In this document: one piece after another, positions 60,201 to 64,000 of the stretch
How the letters are laid out: every line of letters starts with the position of its first letter
Numbering within the stretch: position 1 is the stretch's first letter
Source of the DNA: Castor canadensis
Taxonomy: Eukaryota; Chordata; Mammalia; Rodentia; Castoridae
Length of the DNA: 64,000 bases
Direction of reading: 5' to 3'
Assembly (NCBI RefSeq): GCF_047511655.1
Contig: NC_133389.1
Coordinates: 158,735,973 to 158,799,972, forward strand
Notes under the pieces: generated by a model
Seen by the model: only the letters and a program-made list of their open reading frames with translations
Databases searched by the model: none
What the model was told of the DNA's origin: nothing
Program-made: the position numbers and the translations under genes

Positions 60201-62904
60201 TGGAATGCTTAGAAAAGTATAAAGGGAAAGTAGTTTATAAACCATGATACACTAACTAAAGATAACTTCTGTAAGTTTTTTGTGTATTGTGTTGAGCTCA
60301 TTTTTGAGCATTACATGTATACATATAAATTCATACCGACATGCTCACATGTGTACTTTTTAAAAAATTAACAGGTGTTACCCTGTTTAAACCAACTGAA
60401 CACTGCCTTTTAGCTTATCAATGATTCATGAACATTTCTCATATCAATTATATTCTAAAATAATATTTTAGTAACTACAGAGAACTTCCAATTGGTGATA
60501 TAAAAATTCTACAATTTATTCAACTGCTTCCCTCGACTTAAACACGTAGATTGCTTCCATTTTTTCACTGTTGACCAATATTACCTTCTTATATCTGCAT
60601 CTTAGTATGTAGATCCATCATTTCTTTGAGATTACTCCCTGGAAATTAATTTCTCAGTCAAAGGGCACTGATATAGGCTTTGAAAAACATATTACCAAAT
60701 TACCTTTTAGAAAGATTGACTCATTCTTTTCTCACCAATGACGGTCTGATAGTGCCATTGCCTTCTCTTCCCCTCTTTCAATCTATGCCAGTTTATTGAA
60801 TGAAAAATAGGAATAGCATTTCAACTGGCTTTTTATTAATTCTATGAGATAAAACACTATATATTTTTGGCCACTTGCTGTAATCAAACATCCCCTTGCT
60901 GCTGCTCCTATTTTTCCTTTTGAGTTGGACTTACTATTTTTTTTTTTAACTTTTAAACTCCACTTACTTTCTTTGACTTGTTGGCTGTAGGGTGATATAT
61001 TCTGAAGGCATGGTGATCACATTTCATTCATTCATTTAAATATTTTTTGCAAGTTTGTTTAGTGTAAAGAATGATTCTGTACTGGGGTGAGGTGTTGGGA
61101 GTGAGAAAGTACTGTACTAGCTCCACAGAGCTTTTTCAAAAGTTAAATATTTACTGACATTTTAAGTGCTTCTGCTATTATGACTCACACTGCAGGTGAA
61201 TATCTGCAATAATGTTTAGTCTTTTTATTAAAGTTGAAAAAAATGACCACCTCCACTGATTCCTGAGACATGACTATTTTCAAGAAAAGCTCACAGTCAA
61301 CCTTGGTCTCCCGCCTCCCACTCCAACTTCCATTCTTCCCACACCCAGCCCATCAAAGATCACGCTGCATGATTTGCCCAAATATCAGAAGCAGGAGGCT
61401 GAGAGAGGCAGGAGAATCTCGCATGCTTTGTCAGATGTTAACCCTATCCTCTCTATTTGCAGTGATGAACAAATGCAAGGGGGCAACCTGGGGAGGAAAG
61501 ATTTCTGGCGCAAGATGTTCAAATCCCAGAGTGCAGCAAGTGACACCAGCAGCCAGTCTGAGCAGGACACTTCAGAATGCACCACTGCCCACTCAGGGAA
61601 TACCTCTGACCGGCGCGCCCGCTCACGGTCTCGCAGAATTTCCCTGCGGAAGAAGCTTAAGCTCCCCATAGGTAAAAGTATGTCTGCATTTATTTATGGA
61701 TTCTCTTATTGCCTGCCATGTCATCAAATCAACACATAATCAAGACCACCGCAGTACATGGTAGGGTACAGAAAAGCTTTTAAGTCATGAGGCCTAGGCT
61801 TATTGTTTCAACCATCCATCCATCCATCCATCCATTCATTCACTTTTTTGTTTTTGCAGATATTTCTCAAGCTCCTTCTACATGCCTCTACTGTGTGCAA
61901 ACATTCTGCTAGGTATCAGAGATCAAAGAATGAACAAAACACACAGCCCTGCCTACTTTGCTGAACTTGCAGTCCAGTAGATGCCACAGTCACTAAAGCA
62001 GATAATTATACAACTAGGTATAATTGCACACTATGAATTCTATGAAGGAAATATACATGGCTGTAAATGCAGGGAGGAGGCAGGAATCAGGAAAGACTTC
62101 CTAGAGGGAATGACATTAAGATCTACAGAATGCTTCAAAGAGAGATGAAAGAGAGCACTTCAGGTAGTAATATGTACAAAGACAATAGGAAGGATGGAAT
62201 TGGAAGAATCAAAACAAGAGGAAGAGTGGCTGTATCACTATGATTGAACAACAGGGGTCAGAACATATCTTTCAGGTTAGGTTGTCTTTACATCCTAGAT
62301 CCCCAGGTGGTTAAGCTGGGTTGTTGAACTGGAGAGTAACACAAGCGTTTTTTTCTAAAACACCAGTGCATGGAAATCACACTTGAGAATGGATTAGTTT
62401 ATGAGAGAGACCATACAGAAAGATTCTAGCCTACTAGTGCCCGTAAGTAAATGGACACTTGAGTTAGGTGATTAAGTAGAAAGAGAAAAGTGAACAGTTT
62501 TGAGAGCTATTCAGAACAAAAAGGGAACAGAATTTTGCGATAGGTGAATGGAGCATGATTTTATGTACTGGAGAAGACCTGGTTCTTTTTGTCCTGGTCT
62601 CACTCATGTAATTTTATAACCCAGTCCTGACAATTTGATTCGCAGTATGTACACTGGAAATGACTTGTTTTTGCTTCTATTTATATCTATGGCGTGTAAC
62701 TTTCATGGCTTGTTGAGCACATGCTGGCATTTCATTTTAATCCATTTGGGAGCAAACACAGTAACAGTCTAATTTTTAAAAAATAATTATTAAATAGGAA
62801 GCTGGCTGAAACGATCCTCCCTCTCCGGCCTGGCAGATGGCGTGGAGGACCTCCTGGACATCAGCTCTGTGGACCGCCTGTCTTTCATCAGGCAAAGCTC
62901 CAAG
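9512..62904 (+). CDS. UNC80: UNC80, spliced coding region, exons 1-20 (5' third of gene)
   Basis: UNC80 is a large cytoplasmic protein of helical (HEAT/armadillo-like) repeats. With UNC79 it forms the auxiliary scaffold of NALCN, the neuronal sodium-leak channel that sets resting potential; human loss of function causes a severe hypotonia and developmental syndrome. Twenty exons can be followed from ATG 9512 to 62904. All introns are GT-AG, the phases match at every junction, and the joined exons give 1120 codons with no stop. Recognition rests on near-identity to the mammalian protein as I know it, for example residues 1-17, the NALCN-complex N-terminal region of exons 3-5, the glycine tract of exon 13 and the RS-rich stretch of exon 19. 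No transmembrane segment or signal peptide is seen in this third. The gene runs on beyond the window; the usual length is about 3,250 residues. Intron phases in order are 2,0,1,0,1,0,2,0,0,1,1,0,0,0,1,0,2,2,1,0. Confidence 0.97.
10145..10170. repeat. (ATT)n microsatellite
   Basis: About eight ATT units in intron 1. Confidence 0.9.
10552..10600 (+). CDS. UNC80: UNC80 exon 2, residues 31-47
   Basis: This 49-base exon lies between acceptor TTTTTCAG and donor GTG|GTATGT. With AG from exon 1 it reads [17 protein letters not shown] and ends in phase 0. It is the shortest exon in the window. It is supported by frame continuity and by the match to the UNC80 N-terminus. Confidence 0.95.
10690..11130 (+). 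repeat. L2 LINE fragment
   Basis: It begins 'ttaattcatttggcaaatatta', followed by 'ctctgtgccaggcacag', and continues through the usual L2 order to 'gggcctttcagggcaaatgtg'. Located in intron 2. Confidence 0.6.
11140..12265. other. Intron 2 segment with (CA)n
   Basis: A CA-rich microsatellite at about 11589-11632 is the only distinct element; the rest is AT-rich intron with nothing recognised. Confidence 0.6.
12285..12370 (-). mobile_element. tRNA-derived ID-like SINE
   Basis: The reverse complement reads 'gaggtgtggctcaagtg', 'agagcacctgctttgcaag', 'gagttcaaaccccag', with A and B boxes of a tRNA-like promoter. Near-direct repeats GAAGATGAATTTCTT (12270-12284) and GAAGGTAAATTTCTT (12371-12385) flank it as a target-site duplication. 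Confidence 0.85.
13182..13437 (+). mobile_element. Composite B1-ID SINE
   Basis: The left half is 7SL-derived B1 ('ggctgggcatggtagtac', 'cccagctattcaggaaactg', 'aggcaggaggattg'). An A-rich linker with (AAAT)n follows, then an ID-like tRNA unit ('gtgtggctcgagtgg', 'gagttcaatcaccag') and a poly-A tail. Imperfect flanking repeats lie near 13166 and 13436. The B1-plus-ID fusion is a rodent type. Confidence 0.8.
13624..13780 (+). CDS. UNC80: UNC80 exon 3, residues 48-100
   Basis: The acceptor follows an 11-T tract and ends in TATAG. The exon begins [16 protein letters not shown] and contains [17 protein letters not shown], amphipathic helices of the N-terminal helical-repeat region. It ends in phase 1 at CTAG|GTTGGT. 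The donor has T at +3, which is uncommon, with G kept at +5. The 3-kb intron before it holds an L2 and two SINEs. Confidence 0.96.
13875..13975 (+). repeat. MIR fragment
   Basis: 'cattatctcatttaattatcaca' and 'tttaccaatgagggagctga' follow MIR order. In intron 3. Confidence 0.6.
14586..14887 (+). CDS. UNC80: UNC80 exon 4, residues 100-200
   Basis: The acceptor is CATGCAG at 14579-14585. The exon begins [20 protein letters not shown], continues through a Ser/Gly-rich loop ([10 protein letters not shown]) and an acidic-basic stretch ([10 protein letters not shown]), and ends with the hydrophobic helix [16 protein letters not shown]. The donor is AAA|GTAAGC, phase 0. The hydrophobic run is short and within a helical-repeat protein, so I read it as a buried helix and not a membrane span. 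Confidence 0.97.
15190..15715 (-). repeat. L2 fragment followed by MIR fragment
   Basis: 15190-15420 resembles antisense L2 ('tgctcttgctgtttgatctgcc', 'tgaagctgttacttagac'). 15610-15715 resembles antisense MIR ('ctagatgtgtgaccctgg', 'ttaacctcttagatcctca'). Both are diverged and lie in intron 4. Confidence 0.5.
15716..16995. other. Intron 4 segment, nothing recognised
   Basis: AT-rich unique-looking intron with no exon signals in a consistent frame. Confidence 0.5.
17000..17615 (-). repeat. L2 LINE 3' fragment
   Basis: Antisense L2 in good order: 'gccatgccactgtgctgctcaaaaccctcca', 'agggcctttgcacttgcc', 'ctcactatggttccc', and the end 'agaatagcaccaggtgcatgg...ctctataaatatttgtgga'. The longest L2 piece in the window. 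Confidence 0.75.
17880..18058 (+). mobile_element. MER5A-like hAT DNA transposon remnant
   Basis: Ends look like CAGTGGTTTTCA and its inverse near ACCACTGTCC, with 'gattctaatttaatgagtttgggt' between. Non-autonomous hAT (Charlie) type. Confidence 0.55.
18928..19051 (+). CDS. UNC80: UNC80 exon 5, residues 201-242
   Basis: The acceptor is preceded by a pyrimidine tract ending CCCCCAG. The exon starts [20 protein letters not shown] and runs to the [10 protein letters not shown] region. It ends in phase 1 at ACAG|GTTCGT, a second +3T donor. The sequence is tryptophan-rich and highly conserved in mammalian UNC80. Confidence 0.96.
19215..19430 (-). repeat. MIR
   Basis: Antisense MIR in order: 'acctcagttccctcatatgtaaaatggg', 'gaagaatgcctggctcatagtaag'. 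In intron 5. Confidence 0.7.
20462..20765 (-). mobile_element. Pyrimidine microsatellite plus ID-like SINE
   Basis: 20465-20690 is almost pure pyrimidine: (TCC/TTC)n grading into (CT)n. It abuts an antisense ID-like SINE at 20690-20765 (reverse complement 'gctggaggtaaaactcagtgg', 'ggttcaatccctagcactg'). In sense orientation the SINE's tail has become (GA)n. Intron 5, about 860 bases before exon 6. Confidence 0.8.
21145..21365 (-). repeat. MIR
   Basis: Antisense MIR: 'ttcctgtgccttggtttcttcatctgtaaaatgagc', 'ctgaaagggttaagttagataatgcatgtaaaatgcttagaacag'. In intron 5, just before exon 6. Confidence 0.8.
21628..21701 (+). CDS. UNC80: UNC80 exon 6, residues 242-266
   Basis: This 74-base exon reads [19 protein letters not shown] and then a short charged end (DTRHRE). 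It is polar and Ser/Gln-rich, so probably a disordered loop. The acceptor is TCTTGGCAG and the donor GAG|GTTAGT, a third donor with T at +3. It ends in phase 0. Confidence 0.95.
21702..24134 (+). other. Intron 6, no gene or strong repeat
   Basis: AT-rich intron. A short (TA)n is at about 22900-22920. ORFs here are short and lack motifs. Confidence 0.6.
24135..24274 (+). CDS. UNC80: UNC80 exon 7, residues 267-313
   Basis: The acceptor is the AG at 24133-24134 (CCTAAAG); its pyrimidine tract is weak and interrupted by an A-rich run. The exon reads [17 protein letters not shown] and goes on to a Ser-rich segment with [14 protein letters not shown]. It ends in phase 2 at CCAG|GTATGT. The serine-rich composition suggests a disordered, phosphorylatable linker. 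The following intron is the longest in the window. Confidence 0.95.
24642..25221 (+). mobile_element. 5'-truncated L1 with apparent 3' transduction
   Basis: 24642-25096 is an L1 3' UTR with a G-rich tract (24979-25044) and its own A-rich end. It is followed by 114 bases unrelated to L1 (25097-25210) that carry ATTAAA at 25181-25186 and end in a 13-A run. AAAGTGGGTGCTGC occurs at 24628-24641 and again at 25221-25234 as the target-site duplication, enclosing both parts. Only 3' UTR is present; no ORF2. Confidence 0.8.
25502..26500 (-). mobile_element. 5'-truncated antisense L1, ORF2 C-terminus and 3' UTR
   Basis: Read in reverse it has the end of L1 ORF2 (reverse-complement fragments coding for '[15 protein letters not shown]', '[17 protein letters not shown]') and a 3' UTR. 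An AT microsatellite (25880-25919) lies inside. An 18/21 direct repeat starting GTCCAG at 25481 and 26501 flanks it. Frame is disrupted. Confidence 0.8.
26530..27080 (-). mobile_element. Old L1M, right-hand piece of split copy
   Basis: Antisense 3' region of an old mammalian L1 ('acagagttatgcaactatcac', 'tagcattccattgtgtag'). It stops at about 27080 and continues at about 29430 after later insertions. Confidence 0.75.
27085..27462 (+). mobile_element. L1 3' UTR, sense
   Basis: Starts 'ggaaactccctgtgtagctatc', like the L1 at 24.9 kb, and ends with AATAAA and a poly-A run at about 27448-27459. It contains a purine-rich stretch at 27180-27280. Only the 3' UTR is left. Confidence 0.7.
27472..29426 (-). 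mobile_element. Antisense L1, ORF2 C-terminus and 3' UTR
   Basis: The reverse strand encodes broken L1 ORF2 pieces (for example [20 protein letters not shown] near 28160). A (TG)n(TA)n microsatellite lies at 28181-28217. CCAAGCTG occurs on both sides (27464-27471 and 29427-29434), probably a short target-site duplication in the older L1M. Confidence 0.75.
29427..29830 (-). mobile_element. Old L1M, left-hand piece of split copy
   Basis: Continues the L1M of 26530-27080: 'ctgtttttcaaaatgtctgcaacatttacattccc', 'gtgaagtgagatctgaatgtgg', 'ttctttttatatgttctagat'. The two pieces join in L1 order. Confidence 0.75.
29985..30372 (+). mobile_element. Old L1 3' UTR (L1MA/B type)
   Basis: 'gaactcatagagcagaaagcagaattgtggctatcagagg', 'aatgcattgtatattttcca', 'cttgtcaattaaaa': the standard L1M 3' UTR order. 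A 118-codon ORF over its start is chance. Confidence 0.75.
30560..30990 (-). mobile_element. MaLR-like LTR, antisense
   Basis: 'ctacagtataacaaacttagtggtataaaacactacacatttattatctc' is the usual 3' end of a MaLR-type LTR read backwards. Subfamily not assigned. Confidence 0.5.
31385..31490 (+). mobile_element. ID-like SINE, diverged
   Basis: 'cacaagtactcaagttatagagtacttgcctagcatgtgcaagg', 'gggttcagtccctagtactgagg' follow the ID unit. Confidence 0.75.
32330..32825 (-). mobile_element. LTR-like element, antisense
   Basis: Starts 'attactatataacaaactattctacactttaacgcttaaaa' and 'tttattgtctcacatagtttg', as antisense MaLR/ERVL LTRs do, and ends near 'ccagctacaacaa'. Diverged; family uncertain. Confidence 0.45.
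32830..34760. other. Intron 7 segment, nothing recognised
   Basis: AT-rich with no clear repeat or exon. Confidence 0.5.
34765..34960 (+). mobile_element. MER5A-like DNA transposon remnant
   Basis: 'cagttgtcctccaattttcagggcatgtaaagaacacc', 'ggcccccaccctcagaaattctggttta' follow MER5A order; the 3' end is lost. Confidence 0.65.
35521..35574. repeat. (GA)n microsatellite
   Basis: About 18 uninterrupted GA units preceded by purine-rich sequence. Diverged, possibly L2-like DNA follows at about 35640-35900. Confidence 0.85.
36530..36840 (-). mobile_element. MLT1A-type MaLR LTR, antisense
   Basis: 'gatgtaacaaagtactgtagcctggatgacttataaacaacagaaattta', 'aattatagaggctgggaatc', 'ggtcctttttataag', 'ttaggggttaggattt' are the MLT1A blocks in reverse order. 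Confidence 0.75.
37596..37857 (+). CDS. UNC80: UNC80 exon 8, residues 313-400
   Basis: The acceptor is GGGATCAG. The exon contains [18 protein letters not shown], then [15 protein letters not shown], both helical, and a Pro-rich segment ([17 protein letters not shown]) that could bind SH3 domains; UNC80 is reported to bring Src-family kinases to NALCN, but a link to this segment is only inference. It ends in phase 0 at CAA|GTAAGA. Confidence 0.97.
38605..38770 (-). mobile_element. Short antisense L1 3' UTR insertion
   Basis: T-rich start, then 'ttccttcctcctcccccgatagtttc'. TAGAAAAACACTC at 38592-38604 and 38771-38783 is an exact 13-base target-site duplication. Intron 8, 305 bases before exon 9. 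Confidence 0.75.
39076..39210 (+). CDS. UNC80: UNC80 exon 9, residues 401-445
   Basis: A 135-base exon (45 codons) with phase 0 at both ends, so skipping would keep frame. It starts [18 protein letters not shown] and ends [10 protein letters not shown]. The acceptor is GTTAAG, preceded by a T-rich run; the donor is AAG|GTGAGT, a perfect consensus. Confidence 0.96.
39915..40135 (+). mobile_element. Composite B1-ID SINE, diverged
   Basis: B1-like 'atgcctgcaatctctgctatgaaggagg', then ID-like 'aaatggtacagcacttacctggcaagcccaagg' and 'cttcaaactccagtactgcc', with A-rich and (AAT)n tail. Intron 9. Confidence 0.7.
40155..40320 (+). mobile_element. MER5-like DNA transposon remnant
   Basis: 'tttgaagtgctttaaaaaaaatccaagtgcccaggcc...aattaaatcagaatt' resembles MER5/Charlie copies. 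Diverged. Confidence 0.45.
40512..40705 (+). mobile_element. MER5A DNA transposon remnant
   Basis: 'cagtggttgtcaaatttctttgtacatcagagtcacctc', 'gcttgttaaaacacagattgttgggc', 'tgcatttctaaaagtacc', 'actttttgaggaacac' are in MER5A order over nearly full length. Confidence 0.8.
40924..41140 (+). CDS. UNC80: UNC80 exon 10, residues 446-518
   Basis: The exon opens with the strongly basic [16 protein letters not shown] and GKRRPRRMG, then [17 protein letters not shown] and a Gly/Phe segment ([15 protein letters not shown]). The acceptor is CATTGCAG; the donor TTAG|GTATTC has T at +5 and is weaker than the others. It ends in phase 1. The basic patches suggest a flexible, charged surface. Confidence 0.97.
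41796..41936 (+). CDS. UNC80: UNC80 exon 11, residues 518-565
   Basis: A 141-base exon with phase 1 at both ends, so it could be skipped in frame. It reads [20 protein letters not shown], then a His/Ser-rich stretch (HSHSHHTL) and ends NTVKE. RRGSS is a PKA/PKC-type phosphorylation motif by pattern only. The acceptor is CATCTCAG; the donor GAAG|GTGAGT is consensus. Confidence 0.96.
42177..42262 (+). mobile_element. ID-like SINE
   Basis: 'ggactagaggtgtggctcaagaagtagagtgcctgcctagcaagcac' and 'ctgagttcaaaccccagtacc', then an A-run. Among the least diverged ID units here. Intron 11. Confidence 0.85.
43063..43331 (+). CDS. UNC80: UNC80 exon 12, residues 565-654
   Basis: The acceptor is TTTTATCAG. 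The exon reads [20 protein letters not shown], then the conserved loop [16 protein letters not shown] and a Tyr/Asp-rich segment ([13 protein letters not shown]). It ends in phase 0 at TCT|GTAAGG. It belongs to the globular helical-repeat part of the protein. Confidence 0.97.
43332..44298 (+). other. Intron 12, no feature recognised
   Basis: AT-rich intron without repeats that I can name. Confidence 0.6.
44299..44670 (+). CDS. UNC80: UNC80 exon 13 with glycine tract, residues 655-778
   Basis: The longest exon here (372 bases, phase 0 at both ends). It starts with helices [20 protein letters not shown] and [16 protein letters not shown], then a charged linker, then a long Gly/Asp/Glu tract at about 44544-44638 that ends in eleven glycines, and [11 protein letters not shown]. 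The tract is built of GGA/GGT codons and sits in a disordered loop that is a known feature of mammalian UNC80. The acceptor is CTTCTGCAG, the donor AAG|GTATGA. Confidence 0.97.
45010..45640 (-). mobile_element. MLT1-type LTR split by L1 fragment
   Basis: Left piece 45010-45083 ('ttgccataacaaaatagtgtaggctaagtggcttaaaaaacag') and right piece about 45335-45640 ('aagatgccagcaggcgg', 'attggacatgggcaaaac') are MLT1 blocks in antisense order. Confidence 0.65.
45084..45319 (-). mobile_element. Antisense L1 3' UTR fragment inside the LTR
   Basis: 'ttcacccctccatcattctcc', 'ttcctcccattcctggaatag' match the L1 3' UTR seen at 25.5 and 27.6 kb. AGAAATTTCTTTCTT (45069-45083) and AGAAATTTATTTCTT (45320-45334) are its target-site duplication. 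Confidence 0.75.
46337..47876 (-). mobile_element. 5'-truncated antisense L1, ORF2 C-terminus and 3' UTR
   Basis: The youngest-looking L1. 46337-46770 is the 3' UTR, closely matching the reverse complement of 24642-25096, with a C-rich tract at 46390-46455. The - strand then codes ORF2 C-terminal parts (about 47272-47592 and 47632-47876, e.g. [20 protein letters not shown] and [14 protein letters not shown]) split by a frameshift or stop near 47600. TTCCTCTCTTGT (46324-46335) and TTCCTCTCCTGT (47877-47888) may be its target-site duplication. No intact ORF. Confidence 0.85.
48240..48385 (-). mobile_element. (CT)n microsatellite plus ID-like SINE
   Basis: 48240-48292 is (CT)n. 48300-48385 is a diverged antisense ID-like SINE ('cagtactagggctttgggcttgctagactc...cttgagtcacacctctag'). 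In sense orientation the SINE tail runs through A-rich DNA into (GA)n. Intron 13, about 290 bases before exon 14. Confidence 0.75.
48678..48824 (+). CDS. UNC80: UNC80 exon 14, residues 779-827
   Basis: A 147-base exon with phase 0 at both ends. It reads [20 protein letters not shown] and continues with the Cys/Gly loop [11 protein letters not shown] and the basic [11 protein letters not shown]. The acceptor is GTATTAG with a T-rich tract; the donor AAT|GTAAGA is good. It resumes the helical repeat after the glycine linker of exon 13. Confidence 0.96.
48825..52799 (+). other. Intron 14, mostly unique
   Basis: Nearly 4 kb with no young repeat. A MIR-like antisense fragment is at about 51765-51900 ('ttggacaaagtccttaaagtctttgagcctaaattttctcaactgtaag'). 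No exon is seen. Confidence 0.6.
52800..52947 (+). CDS. UNC80: UNC80 exon 15, residues 828-877
   Basis: The acceptor is TTCATTGCAG after a strong pyrimidine tract. The exon reads [20 protein letters not shown], then the helix [15 protein letters not shown]. The end is set at GACA|GTAAGT (phase 1), because this makes DNKAGFGNN with exon 16; a later GT would break the frame. Confidence 0.97.
52948..54918 (+). other. Intron 15
   Basis: Holds a TG/CA-rich simple repeat at about 53056-53112 and an L2/MIR-like piece at about 53270-53340 ('tgagtacctactctatgccaggcaaagtgc'). Nothing else is recognised. Confidence 0.6.
54919..55067 (+). CDS. UNC80: UNC80 exon 16, residues 877-926
   Basis: The acceptor is TGCATTCCAG. 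The exon reads [20 protein letters not shown], then helix [15 protein letters not shown] and [12 protein letters not shown]. It ends in phase 0 at CTG|GTGAGA. An upstream CTGCAG at 54813-54818 is out of phase and is not used as the boundary. Confidence 0.97.
55068..56998 (+). other. Intron 16, no feature recognised
   Basis: AT-rich intron; a somewhat GC-richer patch at 55900-56220 has no identifiable content. Confidence 0.55.
56999..57165 (+). CDS. UNC80: UNC80 exon 17, residues 927-982
   Basis: The acceptor is CTTCAAACAG. The exon reads [20 protein letters not shown] and [18 protein letters not shown], then a Glu/Lys linker. It ends in phase 2 at AAAAG|GTTGGA, the fourth +3T donor of the window. 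Reading through the donor would add only three residues before a TGA at 57176. Confidence 0.96.
57917..58015 (+). CDS. UNC80: UNC80 exon 18, residues 982-1015
   Basis: A 99-base exon with phase 2 at both ends, so it could be skipped in frame. It reads [19 protein letters not shown] and [11 protein letters not shown], a polar linker. The acceptor is CATTTATAG, the donor GAGCA|GTAAGC. Confidence 0.95.
58016..60325 (+). other. Intron 18, first part
   Basis: AT-rich, no repeat named. One 95-codon ATG-started ORF at 59467-59754 stands out but has no recognised domain or splice context. Confidence 0.5.
60330..60790 (-). mobile_element. Old L1ME-like fragment
   Basis: 'atgaacatttctcatatcaatta', 'tagattgcttccattttttcactgttg', 'ggaaattaatttctcagtcaaagggcac', 'attaccaaattaccttttagaaagattg' match antisense old L1 order. 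Confidence 0.55.
61463..61671 (+). CDS. UNC80: UNC80 exon 19, RS-rich, residues 1015-1085
   Basis: The acceptor is CTATTTGCAG. The exon reads [20 protein letters not shown], a Ser/Thr-rich acidic stretch ([18 protein letters not shown]), then the Arg/Ser-rich [24 protein letters not shown] is a PKA-type motif by pattern. The exon ends in phase 1 at ATAG|GTAAAA. Confidence 0.97.
61811..62270 (+). repeat. (CATC)n and L2-like fragment
   Basis: (CATC)n at 61811-61841 is followed by an L2-like series: 'ctactgtgtgcaaacattctgctaggtatcagagat', 'gaacaaaacacacagccctgcc', 'aggaaagacttcctagaggg'. Intron 19. Confidence 0.6.
62798..62904 (+). CDS. UNC80: UNC80 exon 20, residues 1085-1120
   Basis: The acceptor is ATTAAATAG, with an A-rich and therefore weak tract. 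The exon reads [20 protein letters not shown] and [13 protein letters not shown], ending in phase 0 at AAG|GTAAAC. Several RxxS motifs are present. The next coding exon should begin with a valine codon and is not found before 64000. Confidence 0.96.
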
Positions 62905-64000
62905 GTAAACAGGACATTGCTCCATTACTCATATAGGTGAACGTGGAGTTACTGCTAGAAAAGTGTCAGGGCTGAGAAACACTAAACACCTGGAGAAGCC
63001 AAATAAGGAGAAATTGAAGAAACTCTGGAATCTTAGACAAGCAATGGAAAATAAAATGCTTAAGTAGTAAGCCATTATAGATGGGAAAAAGGAAATATGT
63101 AGCAAAAGTTATATGAAATTGTAATGCAGACATAGAGATGTATGTGGGCATTGTTTCCCAGCTATTTTTAACTTTCAACATGCATGTAAAATCATTCATA
63201 TCTCAAGCGCCTCTCCAAGGATCCAGTATTTCTACAGTGATTCCTCTTACGTATTAAAATACGCATCTGAACACAACTCACTCACCTTCTACTACCTTTG
63301 GAACAGCTCTCCCTACTGAAAAAGATAAAGAAATTCAGGAGGACTTTTCTCACTAAGTGCTCTTCATTTTGCTGTTATACATCACAGTAGCATCTGATTT
63401 GAAAGAGGTTATGATTCTCAGCAAAACTGACTTCCTACAACACTCTTTCCTGTGGATGATTCATGGCCAAGTCACTTATACACCTACTTTTCAGTATGAG
63501 TTACATTTCTTTATATATAGACTATGTGGTTATACTCTTCTATCTAGTCTACATAGAAATATTATATTGAAGTTATAAAAAGAATATAGCAAGATGCATA
63601 ACAATTAGGAACTATAATTCCTGTGTCATGTTCTTTTCACTAAAAAACTGATCAAGTTTTAGAGTCTGTGTGGCCCATAACTTCCTTTCTCTGTTGAAAG
63701 CAAGACCAAGAACAAATATTAATGCTTAGAAATAGAAATATATTCCACATTTATTATAATGCACTATGAATTGATGAATATATTTAAAATATTTTGTTTA
63801 GCCATCTTTCACTTCCATCTGATTGTCAGTGTGGTGGTATTTATAAAGGATGAATGTGGCTTGCTGTTTATGAATTTGAGTGTGGACTTTATCAGAATTA
63901 AAATTTAAGCAAACCTCAGTTGTACACTAAATTATTTTTATAACACTTGATTATTCATCTCTTGATCTCTGACCTAGGTCCTTCTTCTACTTGCAGTTAT
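62905..64000 (+). other. Start of intron 20
   Basis: AT-rich intron with no coding exon in frame. The last 30 bases look like a splice acceptor (pyrimidine tract then TTGCAG at 63991-63996). Confidence 0.6.

Overview
The window is vertebrate nuclear DNA, and the repeats make it a placental mammal, most likely a rodent. It holds the 5' third of one gene, UNC80, on the + strand. Twenty exons with GT-AG introns can be placed from the initiator ATG at 9512 to 62904. Their phases fit at every junction and give 3360 coding bases (1120 codons). The gene continues past the right edge; the full protein is about 3,250 residues. UNC80 is a large cytoplasmic helical-repeat protein that works with UNC79 to hold up the NALCN sodium-leak channel of neurons. 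Gene identity is recognised from the protein; exon limits are read from the sequence.

Layout: 1-8880 is gene-free, AT-rich flank with old repeats (MIR, a solo MaLR LTR, an old L1). 8880-9760 is a GC-rich, TATA-less CpG-island promoter. It carries a palindromic NRF1-like site, a REST (RE1) site with expanded half-site spacing, and two overlapping upstream ORFs in the 5' leader. 9512-24274 holds exons 1-7. Intron 7 (24275-37595, 13.3 kb) is the longest intron and a sink for LINE-1 insertions, several nested. 37596-44670 is an exon-dense block (exons 8-13), ending in an exon with a long glycine tract. 44671-62904 holds exons 14-20, with another antisense L1 in intron 13. 62905-64000 is the start of intron 20.

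Repeats: tRNA-derived ID-like SINEs, composite B1-plus-ID SINEs and an L1 family with a G-rich 3' UTR suggest a castorimorph rodent such as beaver. That is inference from memory of these families, not a database match. Older MIR, L2, MER5A-like and MaLR LTR copies are typical of any placental mammal.

I see no second protein gene, no tRNA or rRNA gene, no CRISPR array and no wholly new system. The observations most worth following up are regulatory (RE1 with expanded spacing, tandem uORFs, unusual +3T donors) and retrotransposon-related (an L1 that appears to carry a 3' transduction, and an inverted L1 pair flanking exons 8-13).
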